The notes below the pieces were generated by a model, which was not told the origin of the DNA, ran no database searches, and saw only the letters and a program-made list of their open reading frames with translations. The position numbers and the translations under genes were made by a program. 50,422 bases of DNA from Hyphomicrobiales bacterium (GTDB lineage Bacteria > Pseudomonadota > Alphaproteobacteria > Rhizobiales > Methyloligellaceae). Location of the stretch: assembly GCA_021775525.1 (NCBI GenBank), contig JAJFHQ010000087.1, positions 1 to 50,422 of the forward strand, given 5' to 3'. Position 1 is the first letter of the stretch. Each line of letters starts with the position of its first letter. Below, one piece after another: positions 1 to 10,165 of this stretch.

Positions 1-2
1 TT

Positions 3-281
3 TCACTGGATAAACTGGAGGAGTTAAGCCATAGTGCCGCCGGTCTGGAGGGGCTTGATGCCGTTCTTGCCCCCGTGGAGACCGCGCTGGACGACATCCC
101 GGCGTTGGCCATAAGCGGAGACGATGCGGCAAAACTCACACGGGGCCAGGTTGTGCTTTTGCGCGGCCGGGATGCCCCGATAATAAACGGACCCGTCTAT
201 GCAACGTCACGAGGAGTTCTTGTGGCACTCGGCGAAGTAAAGCGCGGAGAGCTTCGGCCAAAGCGCGTTTTCAACTTTTAA
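3..281 (+). CDS. truB: tRNA pseudouridine(55) synthase TruB, C-terminal part (5' truncated by window edge)
   Basis: The frame is open from base 3 and ends with TAA at 279-281, so only the last 92 residues are present. They carry the typical TruB C-terminal signature PVETALDDIPAL, followed by a short PUA-like tail with GQVVLLRGRDAP. TruB converts U55 in the T-loop of tRNAs to pseudouridine; its catalytic Asp would lie upstream of the window. It sits 58 bases before rpsO, the usual bacterial truB-rpsO-pnp order, which supports the identity. The GTG at base 75 is internal and is not a start. Confidence 0.88.
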   Translation, partial: SLDKLEELSHSAAGLEGLDAVLAPVETALDDIPALAISGDDAAKLTRGQVVLLRGRDAPIINGPVYATSRGVLVALGEVKRGELRPKRVFNF

Positions 282-339
282 GTTGGAAAAGCAAAACCGG
301 GCCGGACGGAATCACATTACCAAAGAACAGGAGTAGACG

Positions 340-609
340 ATGTCGATTGCCGCTGAGCGGAAGACCGAACTTATTGGCGAATACGCCACAAACAAAAGCG
401 ACACTGGGTCGCCCGAAGTACAGGTTGCGATTCTGACTGAACGGATCACCAACCTGACCGAACACTTCAAAACCCACAAAAAAGACAATCACTCACGCCG
501 AGGGCTGCTCAAAATGGTGAGCCAGAGGCGGAGGCTTCTCGACTATGTCAAAGCCCAGGACGAGGAGCGTTACAAAAAACTGATAACCAGCCTGGGCATT
601 CGCCGTTAG
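340..609 (+). CDS. rpsO: 30S ribosomal protein S15
   Basis: An 89-residue protein, the standard S15 length, with typical motifs ([45 protein letters not shown]). S15 binds the central domain of 16S rRNA early in 30S assembly and contacts 23S rRNA in a subunit bridge. An AGGAG at 329-333 lies six bases before the ATG. It is flanked by truB and pnp. In Escherichia coli S15 represses its own translation through a leader pseudoknot; I did not identify an equivalent fold in the 58-base leader here. Confidence 0.98.
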   Translation: MSIAAERKTELIGEYATNKSDTGSPEVQVAILTERITNLTEHFKTHKKDNHSRRGLLKMVSQRRRLLDYVKAQDEERYKKLITSLGIRR

Positions 610-725
610 GGCGCGCATGAGGCGCGAACTAACGGGTCCGGGGAATCAGGACGCATCGGCCGAAATCCGTCGGCGGAGCGGCTCCAATTGACGATTCCCA
701 CGCAAGGAAAGCAGAGACGATAAAT

Positions 726-2852
726 ATGTTTGATATCCACACACAAGAAATAGAATGGGGCGGACGCCCGCTAACGCTCGAAACCGGGCGTATCGCCCGC
801 CAGGCCGATGGGGCCGTACTTGCAAAATATGGCGACACCAGCGTCCTGGCGACAGTCGTCGCCGACCGCGAACCCAGGCAGGGCATAGACTTTTTCCCGC
901 TCATGGTCGACTACCGTGAAAAAACCTATGCGGCAGGAAAGATCCCCGGCGGGTTTTTCAAGCGCGAGGCGCGCCCGGCAGAAAAAGAAACCCTGACCTC
1001 ACGGCTCATTGACCGCCCGATCCGCCCGCTGTTCGTGGACGGTTTCAAGAACGAGACCCAGGTCCTTATTGCCGTGCTCAGTCATGACATGGAAAACGAC
1101 CCCGATATCGTTGCAATGGTCGCTGCCAGTGCGGCGCTGACCATTTCCGGTATTCCGTTCATGGGTCCGATCGGCGGCGCGCGCGTCGGATATATTGACA
1201 GCGAATATATGCTCAATCCGCCCATCGATCAGATGGAAGAGTCAAAGCTCGACCTCATCGTTGCGGGAACGAGCGATGCGGTGCTGATGGTTGAATCAGA
1301 AGCCGAGGAGCTACCGGAAGACGTCATGCTCGGCGCGGTGATGTTCGGCCATGAGCAGATGCAGCCTGTAATCGAGGGCATCATCAAGCTGGCGGAAAAA
1401 GCAGCCAAGCCTGCATGGGATTTCCAGAAGCCCGACAACTCCGAAATGGAGGACAAGGTTCGCAAGGCGGCGGAAAAAGATCTCCAGGAAGCTTACAAGA
1501 TTCCGGAGAAGATGGCCCGCCAGGACAAGGTTTCCGAAGCCAAGGCCAAGGTCGTTGCTGACGCGGTTCCCGAAGACGATGACGGCAAGATAGCCGGCCA
1601 GGTGTCAGGCGCCTTTAAAACTGTCGAGAAGGGTGTGGTCCGGGGGTCGATCCTCGAGACATCCGTGCGCATCGACGGCCGTGATCTTTCAACCGTTCGG
1701 CCGATCGTGTGCGAAGCGGGTATTTTGCCGCGCACCCATGGCAGTGCTTTGTTCACGCGCGGTGAAACGCAGTCGATCTGTGTCACGACGCTCGGTACAG
1801 GTGAAGATGAGCAGTTTGTCGACGCCCTGGAAGGCACCTACAAGGAAACCTTCCTTCTGCACTACAACTTCCCGCCTTACTCGGTTGGTGAAACGGGCCG
1901 TGTCGGCTTTACCGGGCGCCGTGAGATCGGCCATGGCAAGCTTGCCTGGCGTGCGCTGCATTCGGTTCTGCCCGATCGCGAAAGTTTCCCCTACACGATC
2001 AGGGTTGTTTCTGAGATCACCGAATCCAACGGGTCATCCTCGATGGCGACCGTCTGTGGTGCTTCCCTGTCGATGATGGATGCGGGCGTACCGCTCAAGC
2101 GTCCTGTTGCAGGCATCGCCATGGGGCTGATCAAGGAAGGCGACAAGTTTGCCGTCCTGTCAGATATCCTGGGTGATGAAGATCATCTCGGCGACATGGA
2201 CTTCAAGGTCGCGGGTACGGATCAGGGTCTGACCTCGTTGCAGATGGACATCAAGATTACCGGCATCACCGAAGAGATCATGAAGGTGGCGCTGGAGCAG
2301 GCCAAGGGTGGGCGGATGCACATCCTGGGCGAGATGTCCAAGGCGCTGGATACGGCCCGTGATGATCTGGGTGAACATGCCCCGCGCATCGAGATGATTA
2401 CCATTCCAACCGACAAGATCCGTGATGTGATCGGCACCGGCGGTTCGGTTATCCGTGGCTTGGTTGAGGAAACCGGCGCCAAGATTGACATTAATGATGA
2501 CGGTCAGGTCAAGGTGGCCTCGAACTCAGCAGAGTCGATTAACGCGGCTCTCACCAAGATCAGGATGATCACGTCCGATCCGGAAGAAGGCATGATTTAC
2601 GAAGGCACCGTTGTGAAGACGGTCGACTTCGGGGCCTTCGTTAACTTCTTCGGACCGAAAGATGGTCTCGTGCACATTTCGCAATTGGCGCCGCAACGCG
2701 TCAATCAGACCACTGACATCGTCAAGGAAGGCGACAAGGTGTGGGTCAAGCTGCTTGGTTTTGATGACCGCGGCAAGGTGCGGTTGTCCATGAAGGTTGT
2801 CGATCAGGAAACAGGCAAGGAAATTACCGAGGACGCCAAAGAGGCAAGCTAG
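726..2852 (+). CDS. pnp: Polyribonucleotide nucleotidyltransferase (PNPase)
   Basis: A full-length 708-residue PNPase. It degrades RNA 3'-to-5' with phosphate, releasing nucleoside diphosphates, and is a core enzyme of mRNA decay and small-RNA turnover. Domains in order: first RNase PH-like domain (about 12-145), all-helical linker (about 150-240), catalytic second RNase PH domain (about 320-540), KH domain (about 555-610, with [20 protein letters not shown] carrying the GxxG loop) and S1 domain (about 620-690, beginning [18 protein letters not shown]). It follows rpsO by 116 bases and ends at a strong terminator. In E. coli the pnp leader is processed by RNase III and autoregulated; I cannot show that here. 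Confidence 0.98.
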   Translation: MFDIHTQEIEWGGRPLTLETGRIARQADGAVLAKYGDTSVLATVVADREPRQGIDFFPLMVDYREKTYAAGKIPGGFFKREARPAEKETLTSRLIDRPIRPLFVDGFKNETQVLIAVLSHDMENDPDIVAMVAASAALTISGIPFMGPIGGARVGYIDSEYMLNPPIDQMEESKLDLIVAGTSDAVLMVESEAEELPEDVMLGAVMFGHEQMQPVIEGIIKLAEKAAKPAWDFQKPDNSEMEDKVRKAAEKDLQEAYKIPEKMARQDKVSEAKAKVVADAVPEDDDGKIAGQVSGAFKTVEKGVVRGSILETSVRIDGRDLSTVRPIVCEAGILPRTHGSALFTRGETQSICVTTLGTGEDEQFVDALEGTYKETFLLHYNFPPYSVGETGRVGFTGRREIGHGKLAWRALHSVLPDRESFPYTIRVVSEITESNGSSSMATVCGASLSMMDAGVPLKRPVAGIAMGLIKEGDKFAVLSDILGDEDHLGDMDFKVAGTDQGLTSLQMDIKITGITEEIMKVALEQAKGGRMHILGEMSKALDTARDDLGEHAPRIEMITIPTDKIRDVIGTGGSVIRGLVEETGAKIDINDDGQVKVASNSAESINAALTKIRMITSDPEEGMIYEGTVVKTVDFGAFVNFFGPKDGLVHISQLAPQRVNQTTDIVKEGDKVWVKLLGFDDRGKVRLSMKVVDQETGKEITEDAKEAS

Positions 2853-2881
2853 CCTTTCATCCTTGTTCAACATGTCAATTC

Positions 2882-2914
2882 AAGCGGCTCCCTTCCGGGG
2901 GCCGCTTTTATTTT
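2882..2914 (+). terminator. Rho-independent terminator after pnp
   Basis: An 11-bp GC-rich stem (2882-2892 with 2897-2907, one G-T pair) with a TTCC tetraloop, followed by TTTATTTT. It lies 30 bases after the pnp stop codon and just before the convergent GGDEF/EAL gene, so it closes the rpsO-pnp unit. Confidence 0.9.
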
Positions 2915-2925
2915 GCCATCAAGTC

Positions 2926-4917
2926 TCAGGCGATTTCACGATGCTCGCGGGCTGGCTCGAGTTTTTTCAGAACTGCCCCAAGTTCTTTCGCCGGTGTCGG
3001 CTTGGCATAGTAGTAGCCTTGAGCTGAAGGGCAGCCGATTTTGCGCAGGAAGTCGGCGTCCATTTCCGTTTCCACGCCCTCGGCAACCGTATGGAAGCCC
3101 AGGCTCCGACCAAGCCCTATTATCGCATTGACGATTTTGATGTTTTCTTCGCGTTGAAGCATATTCGAGATGAACGAGCGGTCGATCTTGATCTTGTCGA
3201 ACGGCAGTTCGGATAGATAGGACAGACTTGAATAGCCGGTGCCAAAGTCGTCCAGGGCAACGCGAATTCCAAGGTTCTTCAGGGAGCTGATAATGCGTTT
3301 CGCCGCAGCCAGGTCGCTGACAAGTGCTGTTTCCACAAGTTCCACTTCCAGTCTTTCCGGTGGAAAACCGGTTTCGGTTATGACACCGAGAACGCCCTGC
3401 ACCAGCCAGTCATCCTGTATTTGCTGTGGTGCGATATTGAGTGCGATCGAAAAATCGCCAGGAAGAGCCTTTACCGTCTTGCAGGCGCTACGGAGCACGT
3501 TGAGTGTTAAGTCACCGATGATGCCACTGGATTCTGCCAGAGGAATAAAATCATCAGGCGGGATGAGTCCTCTTACGGGATGTTCCCATCGGCTGAGAAT
3601 TTCAAAACACTCCACCTGCTCGGTTTCCAGATCCACGATAGGTTGGAAATAGGGCACGACCTGACCGGAGCGGAGACCTTCTCGAAGCTCCGCTTCAAGC
3701 CGGGTGCGCTCTTCAAGTTCTTCATCCATGCTTGAATGATATTGAACCACATTGCTGGTTACATCAGTCTTTGACTTGCGCAACGCCAGATCTGCCTTGC
3801 GAAGTAAATCTTCATCTTGCCCACTGTCGGAGGGGAAAAATGATATGCCGACACTTGCTCCGGCCTTGACTGAATTATCATCGTCAGAGATCGGGCATTC
3901 CAGAGAGGTAACGAATTCTTCGGCAAGTGCGATCGCCTCGTTCTTGTCACTGGTTTCCAGAAGGCAGACGAACTCATCGTCTCCGAAACGCGCGGTGTGC
4001 CCTCTTTCTCCAAGGATACTCGAAAATCGCTGCGCCACTTCGGTCAATACCAGGTCGCCAATCATATGCCCTTTGAGGTCATTGATTTTTTTGAGACCCT
4101 TGATATCCATCAACAGGATTGCGAAGTGCGTCCCGGAATCGGTGGCACTCTTGAGCTTTGTAGCTAACTTTTCACGAAATGAGTGCCTGTTCGCCAGGCC
4201 CGTCAGGGCATCATGGCCTGCCAAGTGCCGAACACGGTTTTCAATTTCGAGGAATGCAGCCTCTGATTTATTGAGATTCCGGACAAGCAGCACCCAAAGG
4301 GTGACACCACCAATTGCGCCAAAGACCAGTGCCAGAGAAAACACAAGGGCGGCATGTGTATCAGCTTTCTCCAATTCTGATTTCAGGTTGCCGATCATAC
4401 CCTCAACAAATTTAGTGGTACCCAGGGTCAGCGTTTCTTTGTTTTTCCGGTAAGTATCGCTGTCGAGAATTTTGCGGGCTATCTCTATATCGCCCTCTTC
4501 AGCAGCCTTGAGGGCGTTTTTTTCCATATCCACGAGCTCGTCGTTTGCCCAACGTGTGTCACTGTCGAACTTCGCGCTCAATTCCGGAGGTGCAATTTCC
4601 ATTGCCCGTTTAATGGCTCGGTCAATAACTGGAACGTTTTTCGCGTAGCGTTCAGACCAGCTGCTTTTACCGGTCTCGGCAGCCATGAGGGCCGACATGG
4701 TCAGACGCTCGTCCGAGAGGAGAATATCGGCGGTCAACTGGTAGGCCTCGACAAGACAGTCGAGGATGGTGTGCTCCTTGGCTGCGCGATCCATATGCTG
4801 CCAAAGAAATACCGTGACGATGACGCCGGCACCCGCCAGCGCCAGTAACACGCTGCGCCGCGCCTTCGCGGTCGCCTGCCTGACAATAGATCCCGACTGC
4901 ACTGCTTGTTCCCCCAA
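2926..4917 (-). CDS. Membrane GGDEF/EAL protein with degenerate GGDEF signature
   Basis: A 663-residue c-di-GMP-type protein. One membrane helix lies at about 22-40, a periplasmic helical sensor region follows to about 188, and a second helix spans about 189-212. The GGDEF domain (about 230-385) reads GDDEF at 312-316 instead of GGDEF and has no RxxD inhibitory site before it, so cyclase activity is doubtful. The EAL domain (about 405-650) has EIL for EAL at 439-441 but keeps the other landmarks (VELVETALV, LDDFGTGYSSLSYL, DRSFI, AEGVE), so it may be an active phosphodiesterase. The first in-frame start is TTG at 4917. GTG at 4899 is a better candidate, with GGGGGAA six bases upstream. Signal and targets are unknown. 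It is convergent with pnp. Confidence 0.9.
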   Translation of the reverse strand: MGEQAVQSGSIVRQATAKARRSVLLALAGAGVIVTVFLWQHMDRAAKEHTILDCLVEAYQLTADILLSDERLTMSALMAAETGKSSWSERYAKNVPVIDRAIKRAMEIAPPELSAKFDSDTRWANDELVDMEKNALKAAEEGDIEIARKILDSDTYRKNKETLTLGTTKFVEGMIGNLKSELEKADTHAALVFSLALVFGAIGGVTLWVLLVRNLNKSEAAFLEIENRVRHLAGHDALTGLANRHSFREKLATKLKSATDSGTHFAILLMDIKGLKKINDLKGHMIGDLVLTEVAQRFSSILGERGHTARFGDDEFVCLLETSDKNEAIALAEEFVTSLECPISDDDNSVKAGASVGISFFPSDSGQDEDLLRKADLALRKSKTDVTSNVVQYHSSMDEELEERTRLEAELREGLRSGQVVPYFQPIVDLETEQVECFEILSRWEHPVRGLIPPDDFIPLAESSGIIGDLTLNVLRSACKTVKALPGDFSIALNIAPQQIQDDWLVQGVLGVITETGFPPERLEVELVETALVSDLAAAKRIISSLKNLGIRVALDDFGTGYSSLSYLSELPFDKIKIDRSFISNMLQREENIKIVNAIIGLGRSLGFHTVAEGVETEMDADFLRKIGCPSAQGYYYAKPTPAKELGAVLKKLEPAREHREIA

Positions 4918-5474
4918 AGCAGTAACTGGTCAGCTAGCTTCTCGAACGTAAATTCATTCGGTAGCGATCCAGCCATACCAGTACTCGACTGAACCGATGA
5001 TGATACGAGAAGCGGTTAAATGAACCTTTAACGTGCGACGACCAGTGAACATGCAATTAATGCGTGTATTTCTCGCTGTCCATTTCGGGCGATTTCAATA
5101 TCGCATGTCATGAGATTTGTGACGGAGGAGTGACTGTCATTTTGGCGGGCTGGTCAGGGTCGGGAAGTCTCATACAGCGACCACGACCATGGTCAACCCA
5201 ACATCGGAACTGATCGTGTCGAAAAAGATGAAATCCATCTCAAGGATCAGTCTGACATATACAACCTGTAAAAGAAATTATCACTTGAAGTCAAAAACAA
5301 ATTTTCTCCCATGAAACTTCAATTAGAAAAAAATGGCTGAATACTGCAAAAAATAGAGGTGATTATGATTTTTTCGAAATTGTCAAATTACAACTTATGA
5401 GAGAACGTCAATCCTTCCTTTACCAACCGTGAAGACATTACACATGAAACATTGATCAATTTCCGGAGATCAAA
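4918..5474. other. AT-rich intergenic region before the chemoreceptor gene
   Basis: About 560 bases without a convincing gene; the last 200 bases are clearly more AT-rich than the rest of the window. It separates the divergent GGDEF/EAL and chemoreceptor genes and must hold both promoters. Visible items are an orphan Shine-Dalgarno-like GGAGGAG near 5125 followed by only a 27-codon GTG frame, which I do not call, and a 10-bp palindrome ATTGATCAAT at 5451-5460 just before the chemoreceptor ribosome binding site. I recognise no flagellar-class or sigma-54 promoter with confidence. Confidence 0.5.
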
Positions 5475-7604
5475 ATGTCTTTTTCAAAACTCTTTTCTCT
5501 ACTCAATCTCAAGATCGGCGGGCGCATATTCGCCGGCTGTTTCATCATCGTTGCCCTGCTTGTGGGTGCGGTGGGTTTCACCGTCTATTCGGTCGATGGC
5601 GCCAAGTCGGAATCGGACCGGATCGTCCAGTTACGTGTCCCAACATCTGCCGCCAGCCAGGCCATGGTCAATGACATCAACGCATCGCTTGCAGCCCTGC
5701 GCGGCTGGATGCTGACCGGCAATGATATTTTCAGAAAAGAGCGTCGGGGCGTCTGGGCCCATATCGCCAAGGTCCGCACCGACATGGACACGATGTCCAA
5801 GAACTGGACCAACCCGGCCAACGTGAAGGTCTGGTCTGAATTCAAGACGATTCTGGATGAGTTTCAGGTTGCCCAGGAGAAAACTGAGAAAATCGCCAAC
5901 AGCCCGGAGCAGAATCCCGCGACCGTGATACTGGTCAACGAGGCCGCGCCCCGTGCGGGCAAAATGGTGGGTAACATCACTAAGATGATCAATCTGGAAG
6001 GCGCGGCAGCCGATAGTGGTAATGAATTTGAACGCAAGAAACTGCTCGGTATGATGGCGGACGTGCGCGGCACGCTTGGTCTTTCAATAGCCAATATTCG
6101 CGCTTACCTGCTGACAGGCGATGCAAAATTCCGTGCCAAATTTGACAAACTATGGGCCAAGAACACCAAGCGCTTTGGGGATCTGAACGCCAACAAGAGC
6201 TCACTCAGCCCCGCACAACGCAAGGCTTTCAACGAATTTTCGAAAATGCACGGCGAGTTCGCGCCTCTGCCGCCGAAAATGTTTGATATCCGCGGCTCGA
6301 AGAAGTGGAACATGGCCAATTACACCCTGGTCAAGGAAGCCGCCCCCCGGGCCGGAAAACTGCTGACAATCCTCTCCGGCGCCAAGGATGAGGCCGGCTT
6401 GCGCAGTGGTGGTATGGTCGACAACCAGAAAAAATTGCTGAATAGCGATGCGGTAACCCTTGCCTCGCATTTAACACAACTCGAATACACCTTGATGATC
6501 CTGTTAGCCATGGGCGTGGCGCTGGGCACGGTTGTCAGCATCTTTACCGCCCGTTCTATCGTGCGGCCTGTGCAGGACATGACAGGTGCCATGTCCCAGC
6601 TTGCAAATAACAACCTTGAAACCGAAGTGCCTGCCCTCGACAAGAAGGACGAGATTGGCGATATGGCCAAGGCCGTCCAGGTGTTCAAGGAAAGCATGAT
6701 CAGGACGAAGGAGATGGAAGCGGAACAGGCCAAAAGCCGCGAAGCACAGCAAAAACGTGCCGAGGCAATCGAGAAGCGGACCCGCGATTTCGACGAGGTG
6801 GTTTCAGCCGCATTGTCGAGTGTAACCACCGCCTCGAGCCAGATGCAGTCGTCTTCGGAATCCATGTCATCGGTAGCTGAGGAAACCAACGCCCAGTCGA
6901 GCGCTGTGGCGGCGGCGGCTGAAGAAGCCTCCACCAACGTACAGACCGTCGCGGCGACGACAGAAGAACTCAGCGCCTCGATTTCCGAGATCGGCCAGCA
7001 GGTAAATATGTCGCTCGAAGCTGCAGCCAATGCTGTGAAAGAAGTCACTCAAGCCAGTGAGAATGTGGGTGGCCTGGCCAGTTCGGCACAGAATATTGGC
7101 GAGGTTGTCAGCATGATCACGGACATTGCTGAGCAGACAAATCTGCTGGCACTGAACGCGACAATCGAGGCAGCCCGCGCTGGAGAGGCCGGCAAGGGTT
7201 TCGCCGTCGTTGCCAACGAGGTCAAGGAGTTGGCCAGCCAGACCGCCAAAGCGACGGAAGAAATCAGCTCACAGATCGAGGGCATCCAGTCTGCGACCGA
7301 GGGCACTGTCGGCGCGATCGATTCAATCGGCAAGGTCATTGCGGAGTTGAACGATGGCGCTTCAGCGATTGCCGCAGCCGTTGAAGAGCAAGGCACAGCG
7401 ACCCAGGAAATTGCCCGCAACGTGTCTGAAGCTGCCGCCGGAACGTCTGAGGTAACATCCAATATCTCGGACGTGACGACCGCTGCGGCGCGCACCGGTG
7501 AGACCTCGGGTGAGGTCCTGCAAGCGGCCCGCGAGTTGAGCGGTCAGGCAGAAACTTTGCGCAAGGAAGTGGATTCCTTCCTCAAGGATATCAAGGCGGC
7601 GTAA
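5475..7604 (+). CDS. Methyl-accepting chemotaxis protein with helical bimodular (HBM-like) sensor
   Basis: A 709-residue chemoreceptor. TM1 lies at about 17-39, the periplasmic sensor at about 40-335, TM2 at about 336-358 and a HAMP domain at about 360-412. A long signalling coiled coil follows, whose hairpin tip near 555-590 reads [20 protein letters not shown]. The sensor is an internal duplication: [10 protein letters not shown]...W (about 75-94) matches [12 protein letters not shown]...W (about 207-227), and EAAPRAGK occurs near 156 and again near 288. That two-module layout is typical of HBM sensors, some of which bind TCA-cycle organic acids; the ligand here is unknown. No C-terminal CheR-docking pentapeptide is visible. 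The start is set by CCGGAG before ATG. It is monocistronic, ending at a terminator. Confidence 0.95.
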   Translation: MSFSKLFSLLNLKIGGRIFAGCFIIVALLVGAVGFTVYSVDGAKSESDRIVQLRVPTSAASQAMVNDINASLAALRGWMLTGNDIFRKERRGVWAHIAKVRTDMDTMSKNWTNPANVKVWSEFKTILDEFQVAQEKTEKIANSPEQNPATVILVNEAAPRAGKMVGNITKMINLEGAAADSGNEFERKKLLGMMADVRGTLGLSIANIRAYLLTGDAKFRAKFDKLWAKNTKRFGDLNANKSSLSPAQRKAFNEFSKMHGEFAPLPPKMFDIRGSKKWNMANYTLVKEAAPRAGKLLTILSGAKDEAGLRSGGMVDNQKKLLNSDAVTLASHLTQLEYTLMILLAMGVALGTVVSIFTARSIVRPVQDMTGAMSQLANNNLETEVPALDKKDEIGDMAKAVQVFKESMIRTKEMEAEQAKSREAQQKRAEAIEKRTRDFDEVVSAALSSVTTASSQMQSSSESMSSVAEETNAQSSAVAAAAEEASTNVQTVAATTEELSASISEIGQQVNMSLEAAANAVKEVTQASENVGGLASSAQNIGEVVSMITDIAEQTNLLALNATIEAARAGEAGKGFAVVANEVKELASQTAKATEEISSQIEGIQSATEGTVGAIDSIGKVIAELNDGASAIAAAVEEQGTATQEIARNVSEAAAGTSEVTSNISDVTTAAARTGETSGEVLQAARELSGQAETLRKEVDSFLKDIKAA

Positions 7605-7626
7605 TAGCGAACTGTCTATAGTCTTG

Positions 7627-7660
7627 AAGCTGGGCCGCATGATGCGGCCCAGCTTTGTTT
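7627..7660 (+). terminator. Rho-independent terminator after the chemoreceptor gene
   Basis: A perfect inverted repeat, 7628-7640 pairing with 7642-7654 around a single G, GC-rich in the stem and followed by TTTGTTTT. It lies 23 bases after the chemoreceptor stop codon. Confidence 0.92.
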
Positions 7661-7742
7661 TGCGCTTCTGCATCTCTTGCCCCAAAATCACTGCCAGCAT
7701 CCACACGAATTCCATCCTCTGGATGGGGGAAAGACAGTTCAT

Positions 7743-8765
7743 ATGAAGGGCGTCGTATTTACCGGCAATCGAAAGCTCGAATTCCGGGATTTTCCAGACC
7801 CCGAACCGAGCGAGGATGATGTCGTCATTGAAATCAAGGCGTCAGGCATGTGCGGCAGTGATCTTCATGTCTACCGGTCCGATGGCGATCTCGTGGGAAA
7901 AGTCATCGCAGGTCATGAACCTTGCGGTGTTGTGCTTGAGCGTGGGGCAGCGGTGCCTGAACGGCTTGCGCGCAAGGGCGCTCGAGTCATGGTGCATCAT
8001 TATGATGGTTGCCGGACGTGTTCGAACTGCATGTCAGGCTGGACCCAGTTGTGCGACGAGGGGTCGGTGATATATGGCCGCACCGGGCATGGTGCTCATG
8101 CGCGCTACATGAAAGTGCCCGCAAGAACGCTTGTGGGCTTGCCCGATGCGCTCACATACACAACGGGAGCTGCGATTTCGTGTGGTACCGGCACCGCGTT
8201 CGGCGCGCTCAAGCGCATGACCTTGCAGGGTGGAACAACACTGGCCGTGTTTGGCCAGGGACCGGTAGGACTTAGCGCCACCATGCTCGGCGCCGCCATG
8301 GGCGCGCGTGTCATAGCCGTAGACATGGTTGATGAGAGACTGGAGCGGGCCAAAGAATTCGGCGCCGAAGAGGTACTCAATGCAGCCAAGGATGATCCGG
8401 TCGCGGCTATTCGGGACCTGACTGGCGGCGGGGCCGACTATACGTTGGAATGCTCCGGCGTACCCGAGGCGTCAGTCGCCTGTGTTCAATCAGCACGCAC
8501 ATGGGGCACAGTGTGCTTCGTGGGCATGGGTGCGCTGCCCGCAAGCTATGACGTGACCAACGACATCATCAAGAAGCAGCTGACCCTTCTCGGGTCATGG
8601 ACCTTCTCTGCCCCCGGCCAGCGGGAATGCGCGGCGTTCGTGGCTGAGAAAAACCTTCCCGTGGACGAGCTCTTTACCCATCAGTTCAAACTCGATGAGG
8701 CGGAGGAGGCGTACAAGCTGTTCGATACGCAAACCACCGGCAAGGCGGTCATCCTTCCGGCTTGA
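7743..8765 (+). CDS. Zinc-dependent medium-chain alcohol dehydrogenase family protein
   Basis: A 340-residue member of the zinc MDR superfamily, oxidising an alcohol or polyol with NAD(P). The catalytic zinc site shows CGSD at 37-40 and GHE at 57-59. The structural zinc lobe has four cysteines (90, 93, 96, 104). A Rossmann fingerprint GQGPVGL lies near 168. It resembles threonine and sorbitol dehydrogenases, but the substrate cannot be read from sequence. The frame extends upstream to 7677, but MKGVVFTGNRKLEF at 7743 matches the family N-terminus and has a purine-rich GGGGGAAAG upstream, so I place the start there. It is convergent with the next gene, with six bases between stops. Confidence 0.9.
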   Translation: MKGVVFTGNRKLEFRDFPDPEPSEDDVVIEIKASGMCGSDLHVYRSDGDLVGKVIAGHEPCGVVLERGAAVPERLARKGARVMVHHYDGCRTCSNCMSGWTQLCDEGSVIYGRTGHGAHARYMKVPARTLVGLPDALTYTTGAAISCGTGTAFGALKRMTLQGGTTLAVFGQGPVGLSATMLGAAMGARVIAVDMVDERLERAKEFGAEEVLNAAKDDPVAAIRDLTGGGADYTLECSGVPEASVACVQSARTWGTVCFVGMGALPASYDVTNDIIKKQLTLLGSWTFSAPGQRECAAFVAEKNLPVDELFTHQFKLDEAEEAYKLFDTQTTGKAVILPA

Positions 8766-8771
8766 GGGTTT

Positions 8772-9185
8772 TCAATCGGTATGGTCGCCCGTCCAGTGGA
8801 ACTTCGGGGCATCCTTGATCGGGCGGTCGCAATAGCTCCAGATAATGAGAATTTTCTTGCCCGTGAAGGTCACGCGCGCCCGCCCCCAATAGGGTGACCC
8901 GGCTTGTTTCTTGGCGCAGCGTTCTTCCGAGACCCCCTGTATCCAGATTGCCTCGTAAAAACCGCTCTTGCCGCGGTTGAGATAAAGATGTGCGGGGAGA
9001 CCCCGGTAATTATAAACCCCGACCCATTCACCATCCTTTTCTGGGAACAGTTTGAGCGGCCCGAAATTGGTCTGGTAGTGGCCTTTCAGGGGTGCGTCAG
9101 ATTTCAGGGCGTTGAGTGGGAAGGCTCCAAGCACGCAGAACAGGGCAAGGATCAGGACTGTTTTGTGTGAGAAGTTGGGAAGCAT
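8772..9185 (-). CDS. Putative secreted protein of unknown function
   Basis: A 137-residue protein if started at the ATG at 9185; a longer GTG start at 9233 is possible, and neither has a strong ribosome binding site. I favour 9185 because it places a hydrophobic signal-like stretch (TVLILALFCVLGAFP) right after MLPNFSHK. The mature part has regular aromatic/glycine strands (GEWVGVYNYRG, GFYEAIWIQG, KKILIIWSYCD) that look like a small beta-sandwich or barrel. Two cysteines (ERCAKK, SYCDRP) might form a disulfide. I do not recognise the family. It lies downstream of murI on the same strand. Confidence 0.6.
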   Translation of the reverse strand: MLPNFSHKTVLILALFCVLGAFPLNALKSDAPLKGHYQTNFGPLKLFPEKDGEWVGVYNYRGLPAHLYLNRGKSGFYEAIWIQGVSEERCAKKQAGSPYWGRARVTFTGKKILIIWSYCDRPIKDAPKFHWTGDHTD

Positions 9186-9266
9186 CGGGAACACATCTGG
9201 AAAATTATGACCTGGGAAACGGCGAACTTGCACAGGTTCGCACCCCTTCGCAAGGGCCTGTATCTG

Positions 9267-10115
9267 TTACTCGACGCGCTCGAACCCCTGCCCCTGCGGC
9301 CAGAACATCTCGAGTGATTGAGAGACATGATCGAGGTTGCCGGTGGTGAGCAATGTCGGGTTGCCCCGGGTTGATGTTTCCCCGCCATAGGCCGGGTGGC
9401 GCGCCAGGTAATCTTCCAGGCTGTCGGCCACCACCTCGGGCTGGCTCAAGATGCGGGATACCGGAGGCAGGTGGGCCACGAAGATTTCTTCGATGAGAGG
9501 GAAATGGGTGCAGCCGAGAATCACCCGCTCCGGGGCATAACCGCCAGCGCGTTCCATAAGCTGGCCGACATATTTTGCAACCATGGCATTGAGATCAGCT
9601 TCCCCCGCACCTACCTCAATCGCCCCGGCAAGCTCTGGGCAGGGTAGCTCGAGAACGGTCACTTTCGGACAGCGCTTGCGGATTTCTTCGGAGTAGACGC
9701 CGCTCGAAATGGTGCGGGTTGTGCCGAACACCGCGATGGTGTCGGAATTAAATTTCTGCGGGTACTGGGGAGAGGTCACGGCCCAGGGCGTCTGTGTGGC
9801 CGCTTCCACCATTGGGGCAACAACACCCAGGACATTGTGCCCGGGGTAATCCGTGACGGGCAGCCAGTCCCGTTGCAGGGTCCGGCAGGCGACGGCACTG
9901 GCCGTGTTGCAGGCCAGCATGACAAGTTTGCAGCCGCGTGAATACAGCAGCTCAACGCCTTTGCGCGTGAGGTCGACTATTTCAGATGAGCCCCGGTTGC
10001 CGTAAGGCGCATTGGCGTGATCGCCAAGGTAAACGAAGTCATGATCGGGGAACCTGCCCACCAGGGTACGAAATATGGTGAGGCCGCCATGTCCTGAGTC
10101 GAATAGTCCGATCAT
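9267..10115 (-). CDS. murI: Glutamate racemase
   Basis: A 282-residue racemase supplying D-glutamate for peptidoglycan. The N-terminal signature is FDSGHGGL, the first catalytic cysteine lies in MLACNTAS, and the second in LGCTHFPLIEEI. These paired cysteines and the length fit the aspartate/glutamate racemase family. VYLGDHANAPYGNR is also typical. It lies 50 bases after fabI on the same strand, so it may be read from the fab promoter. Confidence 0.95.
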   Translation of the reverse strand: MIGLFDSGHGGLTIFRTLVGRFPDHDFVYLGDHANAPYGNRGSSEIVDLTRKGVELLYSRGCKLVMLACNTASAVACRTLQRDWLPVTDYPGHNVLGVVAPMVEAATQTPWAVTSPQYPQKFNSDTIAVFGTTRTISSGVYSEEIRKRCPKVTVLELPCPELAGAIEVGAGEADLNAMVAKYVGQLMERAGGYAPERVILGCTHFPLIEEIFVAHLPPVSRILSQPEVVADSLEDYLARHPAYGGETSTRGNPTLLTTGNLDHVSQSLEMFWPQGQGFERVE

Positions 10116-10165
10116 GGCTCACTGCTTCTGGTGGTTGCGCCCAGAGCGTTCTGACGAGCGGTCCG

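Noticed and set aside
3752..4453. 233-codon antisense frame inside the GGDEF/EAL gene
   Set aside because: Shadow of a well-supported gene, with no domain or start signal.
5125..5215. Small gene after an orphan GGAGGAG
   Set aside because: Only a 27-codon GTG frame overlapping the motif; no support.
5451..5460. FNR-type site (TTGAT…ATCAA) before the chemoreceptor
   Set aside because: The palindrome ATTGATCAAT lacks the four-base spacer an FNR box needs.
6320..7048. 242-codon antisense frame inside the chemoreceptor
   Set aside because: A Ser/Ala-rich shadow of the coiled-coil coding strand; the sense protein is complete and clear.
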